From Bacillota bacterium (GTDB lineage Bacteria > Bacillota > Clostridia > Acetivibrionales > Acetivibrionaceae), in assembly GCA_023398495.1 (NCBI GenBank), contig JAEWSG010000008.1, positions 1 to 64,000 of the forward strand: DNA of 64,000 nucleotides, written 5' to 3'. Made by a program: the position numbers and the translations under genes. Below, piece after piece: positions 26,984 to 35,478 of the stretch (position 1 is its first letter; each line of letters starts with the position of its first letter). The notes beneath the pieces were generated by a model. The model was not told where the DNA came from, did no database searches, and saw only the letters and a list, made by a program, of their open reading frames with translations.

Positions 26984-28102
26984 TTATCGGATATAGTATT
27001 TCGACAATTCCATAGCTGCGTCTCTAATATCATACCCATATATTTTTACCACTTGGCAGGCTTCGTTTCTGTTTGTATTAAAATCATTCAATAAAGCAGC
27101 TGCCCATGTCTCGATACTATCATCAAAAGATAGAAACCGGACCGTATTTGTTAATCCCACTTCATTAGTGATACGGTTGGAAAACACACAGGGCAAACCT
27201 GCACATTGAGCTTCAACAGCAGCTACAGGGAGCCCTTCATAATTTGAAGGCATAAAATATACATCCATTGCCTGAAGCAAATTGCACACATCATCTCTAA
27301 CTCCCAGAAACATGACCTTTCCCTTCAAATTATTTTGTATAGCCTTTTCTTTTATTTCAGCCTCGAGCTCACCTGTTCCAATCAGCATCAGCACTGCATT
27401 TTCTGACTTTTGAGCAACCTTGTAAAAAACATCAATTATAAAGCCATGATTCTTTTGTTCGTTAAACCTTCCTGTATGTCCGACGACAAACTTTCCTTCA
27501 AGGCATAATTCTTTTCTGTACTTTTCTCTGATGCTTTCATCAAACATAAACTTTGTCGTATCAATTCCATTATGGGTAACAACCACCCTATTGCTTCTGA
27601 ACACACTTTCAGGATACATCCATCTTGCAGCTGCCTCCGAACACGCAAAACAGTGCGTTGCATATATTGGAAAAAGTGATTTTAAAAGCCTGTATATTGC
27701 TTTTTTGGATTTCTCTTTACCAATGATATCGGCACTATGAGAATGATAAATTCTAGTTTTAACTCCTGCCAACTTTGCTGCAATAAGATAAAAAATCCTC
27801 AGCGGAGTTCCTGAGTGGACATGAATAATGCTGTATTTATTGGACTTGAGAAATTTATTTAGTTTTATGCTTTCCAAAATAATTCTCTTAAACACATTCA
27901 TTTCTTTTGAAATATCTATAGTAAACTTGCGTCCTCCCATTTTCTCTATCTCTTTATCATAAAATTCCTTTTCATCACGCATAACCATAAAATCAAATTG
28001 GACTTTGTTCCTATCAATATTTCTGTACATGTTCATTATAAAGCTTTCAATTCCGGCTGCCTGTAATTTTTCAGTGACATGAAGCACTCTAATCTGATTC
28101 AT
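26984..28102 (-). CDS. glycosyltransferase, GT4-like (GT-B fold)
   Basis: 372 aa. The start IRVLHVTEKLQAAGIESFIMNMY and the C-terminal nucleotide-sugar region (VGHTGRFNEQKNHGFI, then SNYEGLPVAAVEAQCAGLP with the E-x7-E pair) are typical of GT4 retaining enzymes of polysaccharide clusters. Cytoplasmic, acting on lipid-linked oligosaccharide. The sugar transferred cannot be told. It lies between the next GT gene (2-base gap) and the polymerase gene in one operon. Confidence 0.9.
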   Translation of the reverse strand: MNQIRVLHVTEKLQAAGIESFIMNMYRNIDRNKVQFDFMVMRDEKEFYDKEIEKMGGRKFTIDISKEMNVFKRIILESIKLNKFLKSNKYSIIHVHSGTPLRIFYLIAAKLAGVKTRIYHSHSADIIGKEKSKKAIYRLLKSLFPIYATHCFACSEAAARWMYPESVFRSNRVVVTHNGIDTTKFMFDESIREKYRKELCLEGKFVVGHTGRFNEQKNHGFIIDVFYKVAQKSENAVLMLIGTGELEAEIKEKAIQNNLKGKVMFLGVRDDVCNLLQAMDVYFMPSNYEGLPVAAVEAQCAGLPCVFSNRITNEVGLTNTVRFLSFDDSIETWAAALLNDFNTNRNEACQVVKIYGYDIRDAAMELSKYYIR

Positions 28103-28103
28103 C

Positions 28104-29309
28104 TTAAGTTTTTCCTTTCACTTTTAATCCGCTTTCAAAAAGGTCAAGAATCTGCTGAACCTTTTTACTCCATAAAAACAAATCAGGTAAACTCAAGGCT
28201 GTCTGCTCCGAAATGTCGTGATTTTTCCTGTACTCATTTATTGCGTGTTCAAGCTTGGTAATAAACTCTTCCTCCGTATCTGCCACATAGACAAAAGGTG
28301 AAATATTGTCTGTTCCTGCAACCTTAGTTGTCACAATTGGTTTTCCAGCCGCCAGATATTCATATAGCTTTAATGGATTCATACTGTTTGTAAATTCGTC
28401 GACTTTATGTGGAATTACTGCTATATCAATTTTCTGCATTTCCTCAGGCAGATTGTTATAATGAATATCACCCTTAAAAGTAATATTACTGTATTTTCTT
28501 TTAAGCTTAGAGATCTTATCTTTTTGAGCATACGCCGGACCGATTATAACAAATCTGTTGTGAGGGTATCTTATTAGACACTTTTCCAACAGATCAAAGT
28601 CAACCCTTTCCTGTATTTTCCCAACATATCCGATTGCAGGATGGTCTTTTTTAGTTTTACAGAAGGACTTATTAAAATAATCTTTGTCCACACCATTTGA
28701 AATCCAATTTACATTTTTGCTATCAGGAAACAACTTCCTCAGCTCTTCAGACACCGTTAAGATTGTATCGGCTTTTTGGCCAATAATTTCATAATTTCTC
28801 TTTATAATATCCCTGCTTTGCTGCATTTGAGGATGATGAATCCAATTATCTATAGCATCAAATACCACTAACTTTGCACTTATTCTCTCAACGACGCCAA
28901 TTGCCATCGGGTTTTGCAGCAGTAACACAGTGTCCTTCATGCCAAGGCACTCTATCGTGTTACCAATAGCTTTAATTACTTCATTGCTGTTAAATGCCGA
29001 GTACCACCAATTTTTACGTTCGAGCAGCACCTTTAGAAAATCCATCGAAAAGAAATCTATGCAATAGGCCTTATCACTAAACTTCGATACTTGAAAATTC
29101 TTGCCGCCAAACTCTTTACTTTCTTTTGCTGTTCTCCAATCCGCTCTCTTCATACAAATCTCAGCAAGAGATACCGGGCGATTCACCACCAAAACTTTTT
29201 CAACTCTATCACTTTTCAAAAAATGCTCAAAAAGGTGAGCATCCCTCGTCCTGAAACCTTCATTAAGCCACTTTTTATAATCATGAAAAGGAAATATTAT
29301 AATATCCAT
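28104..29309 (-). CDS. glycosyltransferase, GT-B fold (TuaH-like)
   Basis: 401 aa. N-terminal half with DIIIFPFHDYKKW and a DAIDNW motif (about residue 150); C-terminal half with IGYVGKIQERVDFDLLEKCL and the donor-binding segment NPLKLYEYLAAGKPIVTT. The pattern resembles the teichuronic-acid enzyme TuaH and related GT1/GT4 proteins; the assignment to TuaH is only by resemblance. One base separates it from each neighbour, indicating translational coupling within the glycan operon. Confidence 0.85.
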   Translation of the reverse strand: MDIIIFPFHDYKKWLNEGFRTRDAHLFEHFLKSDRVEKVLVVNRPVSLAEICMKRADWRTAKESKEFGGKNFQVSKFSDKAYCIDFFSMDFLKVLLERKNWWYSAFNSNEVIKAIGNTIECLGMKDTVLLLQNPMAIGVVERISAKLVVFDAIDNWIHHPQMQQSRDIIKRNYEIIGQKADTILTVSEELRKLFPDSKNVNWISNGVDKDYFNKSFCKTKKDHPAIGYVGKIQERVDFDLLEKCLIRYPHNRFVIIGPAYAQKDKISKLKRKYSNITFKGDIHYNNLPEEMQKIDIAVIPHKVDEFTNSMNPLKLYEYLAAGKPIVTTKVAGTDNISPFVYVADTEEEFITKLEHAINEYRKNHDISEQTALSLPDLFLWSKKVQQILDLFESGLKVKGKT

Positions 29310-29310
29310 A

Positions 29311-30471
29311 TTAATCTTCCTTCAGAAATAATTTCTCATACTCCGAAACTATGAAATCCCAGCTATAACAATCAATAATACGCTTTTTTGCCTTTTTTCC
29401 ATAGTCGGCTGTGCTGATTTCGTCATACCCATCAGTTTCACTGATCAGCTTTGCTAAGGAGCCCTTTTTCTTACTCCAATAAAATGCCCCATCTCCACCA
29501 ACCTCCCGGTTAAAGCTGACATCGAACAGCAAGTTTAAATCTGTGCTTCCAAGTGCCTCCAAAAGGCTCGGATTTGTCCCCCCAACCTCATGTCCATGAA
29601 TATATCCATATGCATTTTCCCTGATTTTCTTAAGCATCTGAGCATTATATACAGTTCCAACAAATTTAATCCTATTGTCCTTTTCAAACCCGGTAGTTTC
29701 CCTTAGCTTTTCATACAACTTATTGTTACTGATATCGGTAATAAGGACTAAATCCTTCTGTGTACCAGAGTTCATAAACTCTTTGAGCATAGTTTCATAA
29801 TTATTTTCAGGAACAAATCTTCCTACCACCAGGTAATACGCCTTTGGTTTTATCTCTTTTTCCTTATACCAAACCATCAATTCACTATTGCTATCTTCCA
29901 ACAACGACCCATTCGTATATGCACCATAAGCAATAAATGTGGTCTGAGGTTCAAATTTCTTGTATTTATCCAGAATATATTTTTGTATATTTTTAGAGTC
30001 ACATATCAACAAATCAGCATGCTTCACCATAAAACGCTCTGATAATTTCCAGTACTGCCTTATAAGCCAGTTCCATTTACCTCTCTTCCATTCATTTCCG
30101 TCAGGATTTACATATAGCTTTCCGCCAAGACGTTTCACCTGCTTTTTATACTTACCGATGAATGGACCAATTCTACAGGCCAAAACATAAATAACAGGCT
30201 TAGTTATATTATTTTTTCTTATAAATTCAATACATGCTTTTAGAGCTGCAAGGTCATAGTATACTGCCTTTGCAGAGCCAATACCCGGAACTTTCACGTT
30301 AAAACATCTCGCTCCGTTATGTTCGAAAACACTCGTATTATCGGATCTACAGCTAATATGGTACTTTATATTTGCACTAATTTGATTTAAGGTCAGGTTT
30401 TCAAGGAAAGCTTCAAATCCCCCATACTTTGCCGGAATACCCTTAGATCCTATAATAAAAACATTTTTCAT
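29311..30471 (-). CDS. DUF1972-type glycosyltransferase, possible rhamnosyltransferase
   Basis: 386 aa. The N-terminus IIGSKGIPAKYGGFEAFLE is the DUF1972 signature found in rhamnosyltransferases such as Cps2T/RfbF types. The C-terminal half holds the donor site (YYLVVGRFVPENNYETM, HGHEVGGTNPSLLEALGS). The rml genes just upstream make dTDP-rhamnose, which supports a rhamnosyl donor; this is inference. The gap to the rfbC gene (134 bases) carries an R2 repeat. Confidence 0.88.
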   Translation of the reverse strand: MKNVFIIGSKGIPAKYGGFEAFLENLTLNQISANIKYHISCRSDNTSVFEHNGARCFNVKVPGIGSAKAVYYDLAALKACIEFIRKNNITKPVIYVLACRIGPFIGKYKKQVKRLGGKLYVNPDGNEWKRGKWNWLIRQYWKLSERFMVKHADLLICDSKNIQKYILDKYKKFEPQTTFIAYGAYTNGSLLEDSNSELMVWYKEKEIKPKAYYLVVGRFVPENNYETMLKEFMNSGTQKDLVLITDISNNKLYEKLRETTGFEKDNRIKFVGTVYNAQMLKKIRENAYGYIHGHEVGGTNPSLLEALGSTDLNLLFDVSFNREVGGDGAFYWSKKKGSLAKLISETDGYDEISTADYGKKAKKRIIDCYSWDFIVSEYEKLFLKED

Positions 30472-30489
30472 AACGCCCCCATGTATTGG

Positions 30490-30545
30490 CTAGTGCTTTT
30501 GAACATAATTCATTTCTAGAATTTTTTTTGTTAATCAGCAAAAGT
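30490..30545. repeat. palindromic repeat family R2, rearranged copy
   Basis: CTAGTGCTTTTGAACATAAT plus the following bases match one end of the element at 58483-58599, and TTTTGTTAATCAGCAAAA matches its other half, so this is a shortened or recombined copy. It lies between rfbC and the DUF1972 gene. Confidence 0.6.
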
Positions 30546-30605
30546 TCATCTATAGTAAACTCATTTTAACAATACGCAGCAAATTCGTCAATTACACATT
30601 TCAGT

Positions 30606-31190
30606 CTAGATACCTTCCAATTTTTGATCTTTTTCACTCATATTCAGCTTTGTACCATCTGTGAGAGTATAACCTTCTGCAGATGCAGTACCGTTATATT
30701 TACCTTCTACTTCCGGCCACTTTATGCCAATCTTCGGGTCATTCCAGGATATTCCACCCTCATCCCCCGGACGATAGAAATCCGTAACCTTGTAACAAAA
30801 CTCTGCCTTATCTGACAAAACCAAAAAGCCGTGTGCAAAACCTTCTGAAATATAAAACTGTTTTTTATTCTCAGCCGTCAGTTCCACACCATACCACTGT
30901 CCATAAGTCTTGCTGCCAACTCTGACGTCAACAGCCACATCAAAAACAGAGCCACTTATCACACGCACCAGTTTTCCTTGTGGGTACTGTTTCTGGAAAT
31001 GCAGTCCACGTAAAACTCCTTTAACACTCATAGACTGGTTATCTTGCACAAACACCATATCTAGTCCGGCTTTACGCATATCATGCTGATTATACGTCTC
31101 CATGAAATAACCTCTATTATCTCCATGAATCTCAGGTTCAATAATATAAAGTCCTTCAATAGGGCAGTTAGTCACTTTAATCTGTCCCAT
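30606..31190 (-). CDS. rfbC: dTDP-4-dehydrorhamnose 3,5-epimerase
   Basis: 194-aa RmlC cupin enzyme, third step of dTDP-L-rhamnose synthesis. Conserved segments: DNRGYFMETYN, QDNQSMSVKGVLRGLHFQ (catalytic His), PQGKLVRVISGSVFDVAVD, FYISEGFAHGFLVLSD and EFCYKVTDFY (catalytic Tyr region). It follows rfbD by 11 bases in the operon. A C-terminal tail of about 20 residues goes beyond the minimal fold. Confidence 0.96.
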   Translation of the reverse strand: MGQIKVTNCPIEGLYIIEPEIHGDNRGYFMETYNQHDMRKAGLDMVFVQDNQSMSVKGVLRGLHFQKQYPQGKLVRVISGSVFDVAVDVRVGSKTYGQWYGVELTAENKKQFYISEGFAHGFLVLSDKAEFCYKVTDFYRPGDEGGISWNDPKIGIKWPEVEGKYNGTASAEGYTLTDGTKLNMSEKDQKLEGI

Positions 31191-31201
31191 ATAAAATCTC
31201 C

Positions 31202-32074
31202 TTAATATCCAATCTCTTTCAGATAACGACTTAGTGCATCCTGCCAGGAAGGCAGTCTCTCAAAACCATTCTCTGTAAGCTTCTTCTTGCTCATACGACT
31301 GTTTCCAGGTCTTTTCGCCTTTGAAGGATACGCATCACTACCCACTGGAACAACAGATACTTTAGAACACTCCTCATGTCCTAGTTCTCCAGCTTGTCTG
31401 AATATCTCACAAGCAAATTCATACCAGGAACACACCCCTTCATTAGTAGCATTATATCGCCCATACTTACTGGTTTCAACCATATCCACCAAAAGTCTTG
31501 CCAAGTCATAGCAATAAGTCGGGCTCCCAACCTGATCGTTAACCACAGTCAAAGTATCACGCGTTTTTGCTAAATTCAGCATGGTTTTAATGAAGTTTTT
31601 TCCGTTAAGGCCAAACACCCAAGAAATTCGTACGATAAAGTACTTGTCCAGCCATTTCTCAACCGCCTGTTCGCCCTCATATTTAGTCTGACCATAAATA
31701 TTAATAGGCTTTCTCTCGTCATCGGGCTCCCACGGCCTGGTACCTTGTCCATCGAACACATAATCAGTGGATATATAAATCATCTTGCAATTCAAGTTTC
31801 TTAAAACCTTGGCAATGTTCTCAGTACCGTTCGCATTCACCATACGTACCTTATCAACATTCTCCTCATCCTCTGCCAAATCCACAGCTGTCCATGCAGC
31901 ACAGTGAATAACAGCATCCGGATGAGCTTCTGTAAGGACTGTTTCCACACTTATGCTATCAGTAATATCCATCTCTTCAATATCTACTCCAATGGCTTGG
32001 TGTCCCTTTTTATTTAGTTCATTTACAACATCATGTCCTAATTGCCCCTTAACACCTGTAACCAAAACCTTCAT
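31202..32074 (-). CDS. rfbD: dTDP-4-dehydrorhamnose reductase
   Basis: 290-aa short-chain dehydrogenase of the RmlD group, last step of dTDP-L-rhamnose synthesis. NAD(P) motif KVLVTGVKGQLG at the N-terminus, STDYVFDGQGTRPWEPDD, and the catalytic YGQTKYEGE (YxxxK, about residue 130). It lies between rfbA and rfbC. Ordinary in length and motifs. Confidence 0.96.
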   Translation of the reverse strand: MKVLVTGVKGQLGHDVVNELNKKGHQAIGVDIEEMDITDSISVETVLTEAHPDAVIHCAAWTAVDLAEDEENVDKVRMVNANGTENIAKVLRNLNCKMIYISTDYVFDGQGTRPWEPDDERKPINIYGQTKYEGEQAVEKWLDKYFIVRISWVFGLNGKNFIKTMLNLAKTRDTLTVVNDQVGSPTYCYDLARLLVDMVETSKYGRYNATNEGVCSWYEFACEIFRQAGELGHEECSKVSVVPVGSDAYPSKAKRPGNSRMSKKKLTENGFERLPSWQDALSRYLKEIGY

Positions 32075-32092
32075 ATCATCATCTATAACTCC

Positions 32093-32980
32093 TTACGTAA
32101 TAAATTTTCCTTTCAGTATATCCATCAGGTAAGCACCATATTGGTTTTTCTTCAGTGGCTCAATAACTGCCAACAACTGCTCTCTATCTATCCATCCATT
32201 CAGATAAGCAATTTCTTCCAAACATCCAATCTTACGATGCTGATGGTTCTCTACTGTTTTCACAAAATTAGTGGCTTCCACAAGACTATCATGAGTACCA
32301 GTGTCAAGCCATGTAAAGCCTTGCCCCAGCAATTCTACATTAAGCTCGCCACTTTCCAGGTAAATACGGTTTAGATCTGTAATTTCGAATTCACCACGAG
32401 CAGACGGTTTTAAATTCTTTGCATACTCTACAACTTTGTTGTCATAAAAATACAAGCCTGTAACACAGTAATTAGACTTTGGTTTTTCAGGCTTCTCTAC
32501 AATAGACACAGCCTTTCCGTTCTTATCAAACTCCACAACTCCAAAGCGCTCTGGGTCACTGACATAGTATCCGAAGACAGTAGCCCCTTTGCCGTTTTCC
32601 GCATTATAAACAGCTTTCTTAAGCTTTTCAGTCAATCCATGCCCTGCAAATATGTTATCACCTAGTACCATGGCTACCGTATCTTCACCAATAAACTCCT
32701 CACCGAGCGTAAAAGCCTGTGCCAACCCATCTGGGCTAGGCTGTACTTTATAAGTAAAGTTCATACCAAACTGCTTACCATCTTTAAACAGTTCTTGAAA
32801 TCTCGGTGTATCCTGGGGTGTGGAAATAATTAAGATATCCCTGATACCTGTGCTAATCAAAACAGACAAGGGATAATAAATCATCGGCTTGTCGTAAATG
32901 GGTAGCAATTGTTTGGAAGTTACTGTTGTGAGAGGATACAATCTAGAACCGGAACCACCGGCAAGTACAATTCCTTTCAT
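32093..32980 (-). CDS. rfbA: glucose-1-phosphate thymidylyltransferase
   Basis: 295-aa RmlA nucleotidyltransferase, first step of dTDP-L-rhamnose synthesis. Start MKGIVLAGGSGSRLYPLT with the signature G-G-SGSRL, KPMIYYPLS, and MVLGDNIFAGHGL. The ATG at 32980 follows AAAGGAG at good spacing and overlaps the upstream GT2 stop by 4 bases (ATGA). Upstream in-frame starts would run into that gene. No rfbB (4,6-dehydratase) is present in this operon. Confidence 0.97.
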   Translation of the reverse strand: MKGIVLAGGSGSRLYPLTTVTSKQLLPIYDKPMIYYPLSVLISTGIRDILIISTPQDTPRFQELFKDGKQFGMNFTYKVQPSPDGLAQAFTLGEEFIGEDTVAMVLGDNIFAGHGLTEKLKKAVYNAENGKGATVFGYYVSDPERFGVVEFDKNGKAVSIVEKPEKPKSNYCVTGLYFYDNKVVEYAKNLKPSARGEFEITDLNRIYLESGELNVELLGQGFTWLDTGTHDSLVEATNFVKTVENHQHRKIGCLEEIAYLNGWIDREQLLAVIEPLKKNQYGAYLMDILKGKFIT

Positions 32981-34041
32981 AACGAATGCTCCTTTAACAA
33001 TGAATTCCTTTGACCTATAATATTTTTTATTATGGAATATGTATCTTCTCCAAGAATCGATCGGCAATTTATATCACTATTTCTTCGCTTTTGTCTGATT
33101 TTTTTTACATAGATATTTCGCATCAATCCATTTTTAAGGCTTTTTTTTAAATACCAATACAACGCTACTACAATTGGAAAGGAAATTCCCACACCAGTCT
33201 TTAGCCCTATATCTTTATCTCCCTTCAATAAACTCCCAGCCTCTTTTATATCTTCCAAATTGCCACCCAATTTTGCAAACAAGTATAAAGATTTGTGTCG
33301 GTTAACATAATACAAATTTCTTTTTTCAGAGCCCAATGAATTAATCTGTTGAGCAAATCTTCTTTCAAACACAATAAGTGCAGCTCTGATTTTCTGATAA
33401 TCAGGAGTTCTGACATCTGAACGATCTTTTACAACTGAAACTTTTTCCAAGAAAACTATCCGACCGGCTTCTAATGCTCGAATCATAAATTCTACATCTT
33501 GAAAGCGTTGAAATTCTGTATCAAATCCGACTATTTTATCTATCAAACTTTTCTTAAGAAAAATATTGCTCCCCGTACCTATTGCCATTTGATCCAAAAG
33601 CAACTCATTTATAGATAATATGCTGTCCTGTTTTTTAAACATAGTACTAATTATAAATGAATCCTCTATAAAAGCAACTCCTGTGCAAACACCTCCAAGT
33701 GTTTGGTTGCTTTGAAGCTTACTGACAGACACCTCAATTTTATCAGGTAAATAAAAGTCATCATCATCAAGAAAAGCAATATATTCTCCTCTAGCCGCTT
33801 TAATTCCCGTATTTCTGGCGGCAGCTCCATTTTTATTTTCAGAATGCTGTATATATTTTACTTTTTTATTTTCATTGAATTTTTGCATCAAAGCTTCAGT
33901 GACTTTTCTTTCACGTGTATCCTGATTATTATCATCAACCACAACAACCTCCACATCCTTATATGTCTGGTTCAGGACAGAATTTATCGCTCGTTCTAAT
34001 TTTGAACTTCCTCCAAATGTTGTGATGATAACAGTTACCAT
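32977..34041 (-). CDS. glycosyltransferase family 2 (GT-A fold)
   Basis: 354 aa. TVIITTFGGSSKLERAINS and VVVVDDN form the N-terminal nucleotide-sugar site, and AFLDDDDFYLPDKI the metal-binding DxD (about residue 90); the fold ends near 230 and an unassigned tail follows. An inverting GT2 acting on lipid-linked glycan is likely. The start MVTVIITT at 34041 is chosen by the GAGAGGAAG upstream. Its stop overlaps the rfbA start. An R2 palindrome lies between it and the preceding GT2 gene. Confidence 0.9.
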   Translation of the reverse strand: MVTVIITTFGGSSKLERAINSVLNQTYKDVEVVVVDDNNQDTRERKVTEALMQKFNENKKVKYIQHSENKNGAAARNTGIKAARGEYIAFLDDDDFYLPDKIEVSVSKLQSNQTLGGVCTGVAFIEDSFIISTMFKKQDSILSINELLLDQMAIGTGSNIFLKKSLIDKIVGFDTEFQRFQDVEFMIRALEAGRIVFLEKVSVVKDRSDVRTPDYQKIRAALIVFERRFAQQINSLGSEKRNLYYVNRHKSLYLFAKLGGNLEDIKEAGSLLKGDKDIGLKTGVGISFPIVVALYWYLKKSLKNGLMRNIYVKKIRQKRRNSDINCRSILGEDTYSIIKNIIGQRNSLLKEHSL

Positions 34042-34070
34042 TTGCAGCTTCCTCTCCCAATAAAGTAATT

Positions 34071-34112
34071 GCATAATTCATTTCCAGAAATGAATTATGT
34101 TCAAAAGCACTA
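34071..34112. repeat. palindromic repeat family R2, half copy
   Basis: CATAATTCATTTC and GAAATGAATTATG form a near-perfect 13-bp palindrome, followed by TTCAAAAGCACTA. It matches the right half of 58483-58599. It fills the gap between two GT2 genes, right up to the stop codon of the first. Confidence 0.7.
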
Positions 34113-35042
34113 CTATAATTTGAGCACTCCACTCAACTCTATAAACTTGTTATACTTTTTACAGTACTTAAGGATGGCCTTTCTATATACATATTTAAGA
34201 TAAGAAGTTGAAATACCATCCGATACATTATTCAATATCTTCCTCATAACACTGAGCACACTTTTAAAATCCTGCAAACTCATTAACTCTCCATTTCGCA
34301 TTGTACAATACAAATCTAATTCGTAATCCTTTAAATCAATACCTAAATACTCAAACGTCCTACTCAGTACCTTTTTTTCACTTACTTTTAACTCTGCCTT
34401 TTTTGTTTTTGTCACTTGAACTTCATGTATGCGATAAAGCAATAATTCTTGCGGGATAACAGCAAATTTACAGTTGTGTTGGAATGCCATAAAACTCCAT
34501 AGCCCAAAATCTTCGGATAAAAATTCGCTTGAATACTTGATACCTTTGTCCTTAACAGTTTGTGCTCTCAATGCTACAGTTGGATGTACAATCGGATTTT
34601 TCCAAAGAAGCTCTGCTTTAATCTTCTCATCCGTCAGGCTTGATCGGTATACACCATCCCTCTCTTCATACAAATGGGAAAAGGTCGAGACAATATCTAT
34701 GTCACTGTGCTCTTCAAAAAAAGCCACTTGTTTTTCAAATCGCCTCTCTATACATTTATCATCCGCATCCATACGAAAAATGTACTTTCCCCTGGACTCT
34801 TCAATACCTCGATTTAATGTATATGGAAGTCCCTGATTTTTATCATTACAAAAAAGTCGAATTCGTTTATCGGAAACATCATTAATAGTGTCATTTACCG
34901 GTTTCTGAGAACCGTCATCAATTATCAACAACTCAAAATTCGAATAGGTTTGCTGCAACACACTCGAAATAGCCTCACGCAGGAAGCTCTCGGGAGCATT
35001 GTATACAGGCATTATTACACTAACTAAAGAGTTTCCGACCAT
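34113..35042 (-). CDS. glycosyltransferase family 2 (GT-A fold)
   Basis: 309 aa, probable first gene of the glycan operon. VSVIMPVYNAPESFLREAIS, LLIIDDGS and FRMDADDKC (DxD, about residue 95) are the GT2 core. The frame runs further upstream into an R3 repeat (to 35096), but those residues come from the repeat, so the start at 35042 is preferred; GAGGAG lies upstream at a somewhat long spacing, and a GTG three codons earlier is an alternative. A promoter candidate lies at 35186-35214. Confidence 0.88.
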   Translation of the reverse strand: MVGNSLVSVIMPVYNAPESFLREAISSVLQQTYSNFELLIIDDGSQKPVNDTINDVSDKRIRLFCNDKNQGLPYTLNRGIEESRGKYIFRMDADDKCIERRFEKQVAFFEEHSDIDIVSTFSHLYEERDGVYRSSLTDEKIKAELLWKNPIVHPTVALRAQTVKDKGIKYSSEFLSEDFGLWSFMAFQHNCKFAVIPQELLLYRIHEVQVTKTKKAELKVSEKKVLSRTFEYLGIDLKDYELDLYCTMRNGELMSLQDFKSVLSVMRKILNNVSDGISTSYLKYVYRKAILKYCKKYNKFIELSGVLKL

Positions 35043-35068
35043 GTTTTTCACTTTCTCCTCTTTAAATC

Positions 35069-35169
35069 TGTATAAATCACGAAAATGATTATACATTGGA
35101 AAATTTGATTTTCGTGATATTGTATTAAAGAAATTGAAGTGCGATGTAAAATCTTCATCGCATTCAATC
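35069..35169. repeat. two-hairpin repeat, family R3, copy 1
   Basis: First hairpin ATCACGAAAAT with ATTTTCGTGAT; second hairpin TTGAAGTGCGAT with ATCGCATTCAA. It closely matches 51783-51884 and the first part of 51024-51158. It lies between the candidate promoter and the start of the first glycan gene, hence in the probable 5' leader. Confidence 0.78.
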
Positions 35170-35185
35170 TACAACAACTACATTT

Positions 35186-35214
35186 ATTATATTATTTTTG
35201 TTCTAATACCGCAA
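35186..35214 (-). promoter_or_regulatory. candidate promoter of the glycan operon
   Basis: Minus strand TTGCGG (35209-35214), a 17-base spacer and a perfect TATAAT (35186-35191). The -35 hexamer is weak, the -10 and spacing are good. Confidence 0.5.
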
Positions 35215-35244
35215 TAATACGAACAATTATGAGTGCATATTCTA

Positions 35245-35416
35245 ATAGTGCACCATATTTTGGAAAGAACATTGCGTAAAGGCTGTAGAGAATGTTAACG
35301 AAGCGAAGGAAAAGTCGAATCACTTTTCTTCGCGAAGCGAGTTTGATTCGACCCGTAGCGAGTTTACATTCTCTAAGACTTGGAGCTTAAGTTCTTGGAA
35401 TAATATGGTGCACTAT
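35245..35416. repeat. diverged MITE-like repeat, family R1, copy D
   Basis: 172 bases with terminal inverted repeats ATAGTGCACCATATT and AATATGGTGCACTAT. The internal plan matches R1: AAGAACATTG near one end, GGTAGAGA-like and CGAAGCGAG segments, and CTTAAGTTCTTGGAA at the other end. The sequence is clearly diverged from copies A-C. No clear target duplication. Confidence 0.65.
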
Positions 35417-35478
35417 AATTAAATACTCACCCAGCATGAAAGCAGTACAGCGAAGCGGAACGACCAAACTAGGATGCT

